A stretch of 64,000 bases of DNA, from contig JALJCQ010000033.1 in NCBI GenBank assembly GCA_023091665.1, positions 992,001 to 1,056,000 of the forward strand, written 5' to 3'. Source of the stretch: Pythium myriotylum (lineage: Eukaryota; Oomycota; Peronosporomycetes; Pythiales; Pythiaceae). Position 1 is the first letter of the stretch. Each line of letters begins with the position of its first letter. Position numbers and translations under genes: made by a program. The notes beneath the pieces are model-generated. The model was not told where the DNA came from, did no database searches, and saw nothing but the letters and a program-made list of their open reading frames with translations. Below, in pieces: positions 29,854 through 40,228 of this stretch.

Positions 29854-31738
29854 ATGGAGCCGTGCCCAACCTGTGCCGATGATGCGAGCGGTGTGTCACA
29901 CCGTTGTGATCGTTGCGGGCGCCGCTGCCACGTCTGTTGCGGCACGCCAATCACGGAAGGATACGGCGACTTTGGGCGGTGCGAGCCCTGCAACATCACT
30001 GCGGCGAAGGCAGCCAAGCAAAACGAACGCCCGGTACACCGAAACACCCCCCCCCCCCCCCCCCCCCCAGCCCAAGATGTGCCACCTGCAACACGTTCGA
30101 ACCCTGTGACGACCAAGCGTAGTCGTGCCAAGGGGGATCGTGCTGCTCAGCATGTCGTGCCATTGGCACACAAGCGAGAAGTGGTGCTCTGGATGATTGA
30201 ACAAGAAAAAAAGGATGAGACGACCTTTCGAGCGCTCGCACTCGATCAGTTTCCTGCGTATTTTCGCTCTAGCACCAAACACGCCAACCAAGAAAAAGCT
30301 CGTCAGTGGTGAAACAATCGTGATAAGCCCCTGAAGACGAAGCGCGTGAGTGTGGTGCAGCTGCACCCGAACCAAGTCAAGCGAATGATGATAAAGGCCG
30401 CATCCGGCCGTGGTAGAAAGCCTAGTGAGTGGGTCAAGTGGATCTACCCACTACTCAAAGATGAATTCAATTTGCTGCGCAAGCTCGGTGTGAAGCTCTC
30501 GCATCGGTTGTTGGAGCAGGCGGCGAGGTGGATCATCCAGTCATCAATATCGGAAAAATTCAACATGGCTACGAGAGACAAAGACGGAAAACTCATCTTG
30601 GACAAGATCAATATCCGGTGGATCCAACACTTCTGTGACAAGTGCAACATCGTACCGAGAAAACAAAAAGGCATAAAGAGTGTGAGTGCCATCAAGACTG
30701 AATTTATCGAGCGGTCTGTGGCGTACCACCTTGGTCAGCTGAAGAGAGATTTTGATGCAAAGGTTCTCGATGAAGATACGATTACTATATATGGGCGAAA
30801 CGCACTTCATGGTGGACATGGACAACGGTAAAACTCTCGGCTTTCGTGGTGATGAGGAAATCAAGTACATGGACGTTGTGTCTGGAGGAGAGGGGATGAC
30901 GATGGTCGTCAAACTAAGCGGTGGTAGCGCAGCCCGCCTTTGCACCCCAATGATGATATTCAAAAACGACAAATCGAGCTATCCCATTAGGGGTGTGCCA
31001 GATGATGTGAAGGGTATTTGTTATCGCTCGCAGCCCAAGGGTTGGATGGACAAGCGGAAGTTTGGTGAGTGGATTCAGGACGTCCGCTGCAACCCAACGC
31101 TACCGAACGGAAAGAAAGAGATCATGTTCGTGGACAATGCAAGCGGCCACGGGTCATCACCTGAGGTCAAAGCGATTTTAGTGACAAGAAACATTGAGGT
31201 GCGATGCTTTCCTGCGAACGCAACACACCTCTGTCAGCCCGCAGACACCTTCGTGATTCCAAAAATCAAAGAGATATGGAGCCAGAAATGGGAGAGCACA
31301 AAATACGACTACATCAAAGCGAGAAAAACACTCGATCAACCAAACGCGGCCGGCGAGTGGTCCGGCAAGATCAAAAACCCCGGCAAATACTACTTTCTCG
31401 AACTTGGCGCTGCGGCCGTCAAAGAAGCAAATGCAAAAACGATCGACGGAGTCAACTACGCACGACGGGCTATGATCCAGTGGGGCCTTGCCAAAGACGT
31501 TGATGGGGAGTGGCGTCCAGAGCAGTTGAAGAAGGAGCTCCAACTCATCGTCGAAAAGTACAAAGTGAACTTCGACGGCCTCAAACCCACCCCACCGCCA
31601 CCCAAAGGAAAGAAAAAGGCGAAGGGTCAAGAGGCTGCAGCCCACGACAGTGCATCGGAACATACCGCGGACCAGTCGTGCAGTGACTCTCCGGGAGACT
31701 TGTCCGATGCTGACGAGGGTCGAGTAGCCGTTGTTTGA
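29854..31738 (+). pseudogene. Pogo-like DDE_1 transposase of element B
   Basis: The start ATG is at 29854. The N-terminus is a Cys/His cluster (MEPCPTC ... HRCDRCGRRCHVCC ... CEPC) like a PHD/RING-type zinc module. A C22 tract (30047-30068) then encodes a Pro run. A stop at 30310-30312 and a frame change near 30790 break the gene. The catalytic domain has MGETHFMVDMDNGK where NMDETHF is usual, so the first catalytic Asp is Gly; then GYCY-type block, the second Asp in MFVDNASGH, and THLCQPADTFVI. The C-terminus is Lys-rich. Two breaks and the lost Asp make this copy inactive. Confidence 0.8.
30047..30068. repeat. Poly-C tract (C22) inside transposase
   Basis: Twenty-two C between the zinc cluster and the DNA-binding region of the element B transposase, read as a proline run. 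Confidence 0.95.
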
Positions 31739-31939
31739 TTCCCATCCCAAAGACTTTCTCACGTCACATATTTTTCTCACATGTCACATGGGCAAAGTTG
31801 GTCCGCGGAATTAGTCTGCGCAGACCTCAGACCATTTCATGTGATGCTCCCGCCACCCCGATCACAAAAAATACTCTGCGCAGACTAATTGCAGGAAATG
31901 GTGTAGTCGGAATAAGCGAGACGAGAAACCAAGTCACAG

Positions 31940-32416
31940 TCCGGTGTGATATGTGTTTTCGTTCAACAACAGGAACGCTTTAGTCCAACACAAGAAGAGT
32001 CATCACAAAGTGGGTCTTACGAGTAACGTTGAGTTCAGCGTTCCCGCCGTTCCGATGATGATGATGGTGAGAGCGCGTCGAGCTGATTCTTGGCTTCTGA
32101 GGAGTCTAAGCCAACCCAGGATGACGTTGAGCTTGACCTGAATTGGAATCTCAACCACGAGGACGGGACTGTCACTCCGAGGTTGAAGAAGCTGAAACTT
32201 CATGCTCGTCCCAAACCGGATCCCGTGACGTCTTCTTTGCTGAGTCAATCCGATCTCTGTCCATCCTCTGGGAGTCAAGCATTGATCTCAGATCAGAGTG
32301 ATAAACCAGTTAGCACAACAGCGCACCTTTTTATAAAAGCAGAGGTATACCTGTTCGTGGAACAAATGCTCGCGACAGTCACAAAACACGACGTTCATAA
32401 CCTGGAGGAGGTCTAA
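31940..32416 (+). pseudogene. C2H2 zinc-finger-like coding fragment
   Basis: With one frame slip, CDMCFRS (31949-31970) and FNNRNALVQHKKSHH (31958-32005) combine to a C2H2 finger, CX2CX12HX3-4H. A later frame (32090-32416) is acidic then basic (EESKPTQDDVELDLNW, RLKKLKLH) and ends at TAA 32414-32416. It starts 46 bp after the right end of element B and is not part of it. Gene identity unknown. Confidence 0.3.
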
Positions 32417-32955
32417 ACTCAAGGTTGAAGAACTGAGTTGTGTTGGAGTAACTGCTCTCTTCGCTGAGTTGGGAGGGATTACACCAAGTGACCTCTTTGC
32501 CGTTGTCGGCTCAGGCGTTCAAGTTGCACTTCAGATATGTTTCCTCTCCTCACTCGCAAACACACCAATACCCACGCACCAGCAGCCAGACACACACGCA
32601 CACAGTCCTCTAATCCGACAGTCGCAGGCTTACCCTGTGGTCTAGCCGCTGAATCCCCCCGCGATTCAACGGAGGAGACTCGGGGAGTCGAGAGCAAAAA
32701 GCGAAGTCCATTAAATACAGGGTGAAACCCAAGGGGAGCCAAACTCTTGTTTCCTGAACGCTACCTACTTAACTTGTTCCTCTGTCCATCTCGAAAATGA
32801 CAAAAAGGTTTTTTTGTAGTCCACTAGAATAGGTGAAACTAATTGATTGGCAACATATACCTCAGCTTTAACTTGCAGCGCGAACCATTAAAATTGGCGC
32901 AGAACCATCAACACCGCCCACCACGAGTTGCCGTGCCAACCACTTTCGACCAGGG
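32417..32955. other. Stretch without recognisable gene
   Basis: No supported ORF. The part from about 32810 may contain the left end of mariner copy B (GTGAAACTAATTGAT at about 32835 resembles GTGAGACTAATTATT inverted near 34608-34622), but ends cannot be fixed. Confidence 0.4.
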
Positions 32956-34365
32956 ATGCCGAGACCAGCGGAAAGGCGCAACCTCACGGTGCTAGAAAAG
33001 CTCGAGATCGTGGCTTATCTGACCGTCCGTCAGCGCGACGACGGGACCCTGCCTCGCGGTGCGAAATCCGAGGCAGCGGCCAATTACGTTTTTCACCGTA
33101 ACACTGTCGCTGACATATGGGAAACGCACGGGACGCTCACCGGGAGAGTAGGAAGCGGGAGCGTGCCAACGTACACGGACGAAGAAATCTCGGACCTCGT
33201 TGCGTCTGTTCCCGTCTACGAACGCACGTGTCTCCGTTCGACTGCTGCCGGGACGGGTATCCCCCACACGACCGTCAGCAACTACGTCGGCAAGGGGAAG
33301 CCCCTACGGAGAGCGACCGGGCGTCTCAAGCCCAAGATTACGGCACAACACAAAGTGAAGCGCCTTCGCTTTGTGCTGAAGTTCGTAGAGCGCCCACTAG
33401 GTACGTAATGCGCGATATCTCTCTCCGGCTGTGTCTAATCGCAAGCGTTTTCCACACGTAGGTCTCCGAACTAGGCGATTCAATGCATTGTACGACACCG
33501 TGCATATCGACGAGAAACCGTTTTACATATACAGGACTGCAGCGTCCTACATCCTGACCGCAGAGGAGATTCCGCCGTACATGCAGTGCGAGAACAAGAA
33601 ATTCATCAGTAAGGCGATGTTTATAGCGGCCGCTGCTCGCCCACGCTATGAATACACGAAGAGGGAGGGCTTTGACGGGAAGATAGGGATCTTCCCGATC
33701 GTCCAGAAGCGCCTCGCGAAGCGCACGACTAAGAACCAGACTGCTGATGATCTCATCACAGAAGCACGACCCGTCTATAAGAACGTCTATGCGAGCTTCT
33801 GCGAGACCATATCCTCCCGGCAATCCAAGCAAACTGGCCTGGTAAGTTCAGTTCTCCTATTGTGGATCATACGCATATATCAGTGAGTGCCCAGGGCGCT
33901 AGTAAGGCACTATATTCATACAGCAAGATAATGCGAGCCCCCCATGTTTCAGCAGAGGCCGCTGTGAGCGAGGCAGGTTTGGATCGATATGGATGGGATG
34001 TTCAGATTCGGCGACAGCCTGCCAAATCACCGGATCTAAACATCCTTGATCTGGGGTATGTTTATGTCATCCAAACCCTACAGCACCGCAAGCGGGCTTA
34101 CAATATCGACTCTCTGATCTCATCTGTAGAGGAGTCCTTCCGTGAGATGGAGGTAAAGACGCTGGAGAAGTGTTTCTTAACACTACAAGCTTTGATGGAG
34201 CAAATCATGCTAGCCGAGGGCGGCAATGCGTACAGTCTCTCTCAAGTCAAAGAGAAACACTCCCCGAATGGAGTTTTTCCGTCCTCGATCCCGTGCTCTG
34301 AACTCGCATATCAGACTGCCATCAAAGCACTAAACAAGGCACAAACCAATGACGCAAACACTTAA
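32956..34365 (+). pseudogene. Mariner transposase, DD39D type, three exons (copy B)
   Basis: Exon 1 (32956-33400) starts MPRPAERRNLTVLEK and holds two helix-turn-helix segments (FHRNTVADIW; IPHTTVSNYV). Intron 1 is 33401-33461 (GTACGT ... CACACGTAG), phase 1. Exon 2 (33462-33841) has the first Asp (DTVHIDEKPFYIY). Intron 2 runs from 33842 (GTAAGT) to about 33923 (ATACAG). Exon 3 has the second Asp (QDNASP) but a run of six C at 33938-33943 shifts the frame by one; the rest (PHVSAEAAV ... SPDLNILDLG) is in the shifted frame to TAA 34363-34365. Spacing from second to third Asp is 39 residues, the plant-type mariner signature. Otherwise complete. Confidence 0.85.
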
Positions 34366-34860
34366 TACAATTGGTACACCTCCACAAAAGACCATCATTC
34401 CACCACTTTTTGTGACAAGCCAAAAACGATGCTCCCACAAAGCTCTGTTTTGCCTTCCAAAGGCCTCAAATAAATGGTGAACTTTTCATGATAATCGGAC
34501 GAGTAGTTCAAAAGTTCTGTAAAATATCCGTTGTGCACATTCTCGACGTGAACGGAGTAAGTACCTGATCCAATAAGAAACCTACACCGAATCGAATAGT
34601 CTGTGTAAATAATTAGTCTCACACATCAATTAGCCGCACGAAAACTATTTGGTGTGCAGCGACCCCACGGCTCTGGACCCGGACTAATCGGTGTGCAACA
34701 AATCATACCTACTATAGAAAATCCAGTACGAATGTAGCAGTTCCCGCCTAAACAGCGCGCGCTTTTTCCCCGTGGCGCCGATTGCCTCCGGCCGTCGTCG
34801 CTGCGTACCACCGCCAAAGCGCTCTCACCGCATTTTCAAACCGATCGAGAACAAGCCCAA
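34366..34860. other. Stretch without recognisable gene
   Basis: Contains possible right-end sequence of mariner copy B around 34608-34650 (AATTAGTCTCACACA, then ATTAGCCGCACG). No ORF of note. Confidence 0.4.
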
Positions 34861-35498
34861 TGTAACGGGGTACAAGGTTACACAAATAGGTTAGGTTGTG
34901 TAGGTACATAACGTGTGTGGTCCACTCATATGAGTGTTTTCGCTCCTAATAATGGAGCGTCCACTATGAGATCTAGTTAAGTGCAACAGTCAGATGTCAC
35001 TATATGTCAGTGGAGGGGGATTGACCAACCGCTGCTGTACCGCATGACCACTTCATTCTTCAGAGCGTACGAGTAGCTCTTGCGTTTGAAACGTTTTGGC
35101 TGGGCGGATTTGCCCTTCATGCTCTTTCGACCGCCGCGGTGCGCCATTGTCAGTGGCAAGTTCGTGAATGGCTCGCACGATTTTGGCGCGCATAGCAGGT
35201 GGTCACTCACTTGGGGTAGCTGTCACTCGAGAGAGGGAGACGGCTCCCTGTTGGTGTGACCATGACCAAACTTCCCCCAAATACAGGGGCGACCATTATA
35301 AGAACTTATCCATAATGAGATCTAGAATACAGTAGTAGCTCTCTCTTACTAGATTCAGTAGGTGGTATCCCGGGGTATTAGATACCGGGGATATCAGGTA
35401 TAGGGGGATTATACTGGCAGTGCTCCGAAGGAGTACGTTAAGCCCCTCCACCCTTTGTTTCGGATTTACATGTAATTTGGAGGACGATCTATCTACAG
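34861..35498 (+). repeat. Solo LTR-like sequence related to the gypsy LTR
   Basis: It begins TGTAACGGGGTAC (TGTAGCGGGGTAC in copy 1) and ends ATCTATCTACA. It shares with copy 1 the order of GGTGGTCCACT-like, GATTCAGTAGGT-like and hairpin segments: CGCTCC/GGAGCG (34941-34959) and TATCCC/GGGATA with an inner GGTAT/ATACC (35366-35393). It is longer because about 330 bp between repeated GAGATCTAG copies (34976 and about 35318) carry a transposase fragment. No target duplication and no gypsy interior follow it. Confidence 0.65.
35007..35147 (-). pseudogene. Transposase N-terminal fragment (DDE_1-type) inside the LTR
   Basis: MAHRGGRKSMKGKSAQPKRF followed by KRKSYSYALKNEVVMRY looks like the basic start and first helix of the DNA-binding domain of DDE_1-type transposases (KRKSYSYALKLE... 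pattern). The frame ends after 46 codons. Only this short motif supports the call. Confidence 0.35.
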
Positions 35499-36435
35499 GT
35501 TTGTGCGAGGCGGTACGGTACTTGTATTAGTATGCAAGGGTTATCGGGATATGCGACCGATCATTTTGAATGGGTATATTTTCTCAGGTGTGCCAGTGAC
35601 ATGGCGGCGGCACAACAGCTTGGTAGACAGCCTTCGCGTTGCCGATTCGATGCCAGTAGTGGCACGATGGCGAGTGGAGTATCACTATGATGTACCGGTA
35701 GGTTGGATACAATGAGGAGAGCTGCCACTTGAGTCATGCATGACAACAAGACAACTACTACCTCTGCTCGGAAAATAATGAAAAGATGGCAGGACTATTT
35801 CAAATTCTGAAAATAAATTCAAGGGCTCCGCTGCAAAAGTTATGAAAAGGTTCTGATAATTGTAGAAATTTAGGAATCAACACAAAATAGAAAGAAGAAA
35901 AACAAAAAAGAAGTGCCGACAGCGATAGTGCTTCGCCGTCCGACTTAGAAGATGCCATGGAAATCACCACTTAGTTGTTGTGGAGGTGACAGGGCCAACA
36001 GAGACGATGCCTTGGATGCTTTGGCAAACTCCATGGAGCGGAGCTGAGACTGTGCTGTTTCACCATCTCTGATGTCAGGTCAGGTGCAAACAAAAGTCTC
36101 TGCTCCGATCATGTTGGCATGTCTGCGCTTGGAGAAGGCGTCGCGACGAAAGAAGGCGAATGAGATCGACTTCGTCCTAGCTTGTGGGTAGGAACGCGAA
36201 GGGAAACGAGCCACTTAGTGAATGACAGCGGATAGTGATAGATGTGTGGTAAAAACAATGCAGCATGGTTCATACTATTGTGGAAGTCGACTGTTGATGT
36301 GGTGGCTCGGCGACTGATGTGGGACATCAGTCACAAGCCCTTCACGTCTATCGAACGCTAATTCTCGCGTCGCTGGTACCATACTTTTGGTCTACTACCG
36401 AACACAATTGGCACTGCCAGCCCCCTCCCCAATCT
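35499..36435. other. Stretch without recognisable gene
   Basis: Short frames only. The region may include the undetected 5' part of the decayed LTR of gypsy copy 2. Confidence 0.4.
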
Positions 36436-36578
36436 CTCGTTATTACCCAGGGGAATAATCTGAATACAATCAGTTCGCCTTTTGCCACGTCTTGGGCGCT
36501 CGTCGACAGGGGTCGACTCGGAGCGGCTGCTCACGCTTCCTCAAGCGCAGGTGATGTGTACGGTCGTGGACCGTTACA
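36436..36578 (+). repeat. Partial 5' LTR of gypsy copy 2
   Basis: CAGTTCGCCTTTTGCC, the GTCGACAGGGGTCGAC block and the ending CCGTTACA align with the end of the copy 1 LTR. The preceding ATTATTACCC/GGGAATAAT stem (36437-36457) stands where copy 1 has TTAATCCTC/GAGGATTAA. Confidence 0.8.
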
Positions 36579-36614
36579 CTTCATAGCACTTGTCGTCAGT
36601 CCGACGCCGACATC

Positions 36615-37719
36615 ATGATATCCGAAGCTTCCGACCTCGTGATGGCGTCAAGCCATCCGACGCTGTCGCGTCAAGACCATCCGTACCTGGATGAATCCCA
36701 GTGGGCATATCTCCAGAAGATGGAAGCCATCAATGGCCGAGCAAGCATCATCGAGCTGCTCCGACACGGCTCTGGCGAAGTCCTCGCACATGTCGCGCAT
36801 TTTCGCGACTACGAGGCAGCCCTCGAGAAGTATCTTCTCGACGTTGTGACGTCCCGCGCATCCGCGACTCAGGTTACTCAGCCAGCTCAAGTGCCGCCGA
36901 CAGTCACGTATGTGCCGTCGCCGGCACCTCCGGAATGTCCGAAGGCCGTGAAGGTTACGGTGTCCCCGTATTCAGGTGAAGAAAGCGACAATCTTGCCTT
37001 CTGGCAACGCGAGATCGAGCTCGCAAACAGCACGGCTGTATCCGTGACGAACGGCAGAAGATCGACTTTGCGATCTCGAACATGACGGGCCGAGCGAAGA
37101 TCTGGGCCCTCACATGCGAGACGTCGCGTCCCGACTAGCTACGCTTGCCAAGGCGATGAAGTCGATGTTTCAACCGCCAAATGTGGCGCATCGCCAGCGA
37201 GCTGCGTTTCTAGCTTGTCGGCAAGGGGGCCGCGAGCTGCGCACGTATGTACAGGAGTTACGTCAACTCCGTGCCAACATGGCTGCGAATGCGCTCGCAG
37301 AAGACGTCATGCTGACGACATTCATGGATGGGATGGATCCCGGTCCTGAGAAGGCTGCGGTTTTCCGCGAGGAGCCCATGCTCCTAGAAGACGCGTTCGT
37401 CGTCGCGCAGCGAGAGGACTACGTTCCGCGTCTCTCGCCCGGTTTATCCGCGAGTCCGGCAGCGCCGCCACCGGTCGTCGAACCGATGGGCCTGAGTGTC
37501 ATCGACCTCAGTGGAGTTGATCTCAGCACGGTCGACTTGCGTGCGATCGACGTGAAGGCTCTTCACATCACGTGTTCTACTTGTAGGAAGTTCGGTCACT
37601 TCCAGCGGAATTGTCCGCGCAAGAGGGGCGTTGATCGTGCCCGCCGTGGTCAGCCGCGGCGCTCGGGAAACCGAGGTGGATCTGGTTTCACGTCGCAGGG
37701 AAACGACAGTTCCCAGTAG
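36615..37719 (+). pseudogene. gag: Gypsy copy 2 Gag
   Basis: Starts MISEASDLVMASSHP at 36615 and is open to 37085, with a frameshift near 37030 and TAG at 37136-37138; the second half (37114-37719) is in another frame. It keeps the Gln codon (FQPPNVAHRQ) that is TAG in copy 1, and a zinc knuckle CSTCRKFGHFQRNC at about 37577-37619. Protein similarity to copy 1 is clear but with many substitutions. Confidence 0.85.
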
Positions 37720-40228
37720 ACGCGGGGCAGTCTACTGGGGCGATCACTCCTCGATCCGTGACGCCGAGTTCGGCAGTATCGCAAGGCGGGCGCCCCCGGA
37801 AGAAGGTCTCTTCTCAGCAGCTGGTGAGCAGCGCATCAGTGGCGAGCTCATCGTCGTCACGGCTCAAGTGAAGGGATTTGCACGTCCCTTCAGAGTCTTA
37901 ATCGACTCTGGTGCGACGCGCAACTACGGTCGCAAGCAAAGTATTGCTGAGAATGCTTCTCTATTTGCTCAAGCTTGTGAGCGAGATCTCAGAAGAGTCT
38001 CTGTGCATCTTGCGACGGGAATCGTCGCAGAGACGAGGAAGATCGAGATCGATCTACGCATTGCGTTTGTCGATTTCGACTCAGTCGAGCGCTTTACAGT
38101 GCTCGACATGGATGAGAGGTTTGACCTCATCCTCGGAATGCCGTGGCTGGAGCGCCACGAGCCGTGGATCGACTGGAGGACCAAGTCGATTGGGAGCACG
38201 TCTCCCGGCAGGAACGGAGTTCAGGAGCGTCATGAACCCTCCTTCGTCCGCCGGCTGATGAGCCCCATCAAGGATGATGGAAGTGCCTACTTCATTGGCG
38301 TAGTGAACGCCATGGACACCTCGGGTGTTCCGGAGACGGTCGTGCCGTCTACCGTGGAGTACGGCGTAGAAGAGGGCGTCGAGTCGTCTCCGCCCCCTCC
38401 GAGTACCAGCATGGAAGATGCTTCGGGGATGTGTCCCCCTGTCGCGTGCCCGCGTGCGGTTGAGCCGTCTTCACACCCTTCGGAAACGTCCGAGCCCATG
38501 GCTGAGCAGCTCCCGCTCTCGAGGGCATCGTATGATGTACACATCGTTGATGTGATGACGGGGTCGTCGATCGATCCGTCTACGGTCGATATGGCACCAT
38601 TGCCAGAGTTCTCCGAGCCTACTAGCTTGGAGGAACTTCCTATGGACGATTTCGTCCGCGAGCTCAAGGCTGGTGAGATTGCTGAGGTTGTGATCCTCCG
38701 ATCTGAGCGAGACCTCGCTCAACTCAACACCTCGACGGTGATTGACGAGGATGTCCTCGTTGAGTTTCGTCAGAAGTTTGACGCTCGCCATGGCTCGGCC
38801 ATTCTCAAGAATCCGAAGGATCGGTTCTACCCGCTGGTCAAGCGGTTTGCGGAGACTTGCCTCAGCAAGAATCCGCCGGCGGGGCTGCCCCCTGACCGTG
38901 GCGTCCGCCACGAGATCAAGCTCAAGCCTGGCTCGAGCTATGCGACGGTTCGCCAGTGGGCTCTGCCGGCCGAACAATCGGACTTCATTGATGAGTTCTT
39001 TGCTAAGAAAGCCAAGGCTGGCCTGGTGCGCGAGAGCGTCTCACCGCACAGCGCACCAACGTTCTGTGTGCGTAAGACAAATGGCAAGTGGAGGATCGTC
39101 CACGCGTACAACAAATTGAACGCGCAGACGATCCCTGCGTCCACTCCGATCCCTCGGAAGGATGTGATCATCCACCGGATGTCCGGCGCCAAGAAGTTCA
39201 GTTCTCTCGACTTGGTCGACGGTTATTACCAAGTGCTCATGGAGCGTGGGGATATCCCCAAGACAGCCGTCAGTACGCCGAGCGGCATGCTCTGGGAATG
39301 GCTCGTGATGCCACAGGGGCTGTCGAACGCCCCAGCGACGTTTAATCGCCTGGTGACACATTTGTTCCGTCCCCTGCGAGCGTTCGCGCAGACGTACTTT
39401 GACGACATCTACGTCCACACGAGGCCGGAGCCCGGTCGTGATTTGGATGCGCTCCATGAGGATCACCTCCGCCAAGTGCTCGAATGCCTCGAGGAGCATA
39501 AGCTTTGTGCCAACTTGGATAAGTGTATATTCGGTGCCAAAGAGATCCCAGTGCTTGGGTGCTTCGTCGGAGTTGATGGTGTTCGGGCGGATCCCGAGAA
39601 GGTGAAGGCAATCGCCGAGTGGCCATCGCCACGGTCCGTGAAGGACCTACGCAAGTGGTTGGGTCTCGCCAACTACTTGCACCGGTTCACCAAAAACTAT
39701 GCCGAGATGGCTCGGCCGCAGACTCAGCTGCTCATGAATGACGTTGAGTGGTCGTGGTCTCACGACACGGAAGCTGCCTTCCAGAAGATCAAGGAGAGCC
39801 TTCTCCAAGCCCCGATCCTGGCGTTGCCGGATGACTCCGCTCCGTACAGCGTCGTCTGGGACGCCTCCGACAATGCGATCGGCTGTGAACGTTTGCAGAA
39901 GGACCAAGATGGTCACGAGAGAATCATCTCTTACCAGTCTCGGCAACTCCAAGCGATCGAGAAGAACTATCCAGTTCACGACAAGGAGTTGTTGGCGACG
40001 AAGCACGCCTTGGTGAAGTTCCGCGTTCACCTTCTCGTCGAGTTGCCGTTTGTGGTCTACACAGAACATGCGTCTCTACGCACGGCGACACACTCCCCGC
40101 ACTTGTCGCCGCGAATGGCTCGCTGGTTGCCATTCGTTTCAGAATACATAACTTTAGTGTTGAGTACAAGCCGGGTCGACTCAACGCGCTGGCGGACGCA
40201 CTCTCTCGGCGTCCCGACTACGAGATGA
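37631..40228 (+). pseudogene. pol: Gypsy copy 2 Pol: protease, RT, RNase H
   Basis: Open frame of 865 codons overlapping gag by 89 bp in the +1 frame, which suggests that the family makes Pol by frameshifting. Protease VLIDSGATRN, RT with WRIVHAYNKLNAQT and YFDDI are intact and almost identical to copy 1. RNase H is damaged: VWDASDNAIGCERLQKD against VCDASDYAIGCALLQKD in copy 1. The end of the ORF shows exactly the same frame slip as copy 1 (about 40144-40148). Confidence 0.9.

Larger units (their letters stand above)
29562..31894 (+). mobile_element. Pogo-like DDE_1 DNA transposon with 14-bp inverted ends (element B)
   Basis: CTGCAATTAGTCTG at 29562-29575 is exactly inverted at 31881-31894. 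The core AATTAGTCTGCGCA recurs subterminally at about 29584-29597 and 31810-31823, and AATAGTCTGAGG lies at about 29658; TCAGACCATTT...TGTGAT is shared inside both ends. These may be transposase binding sites. Total length 2333 bp, one transposase gene inside. A clean TA target duplication was not seen. Confidence 0.75.
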
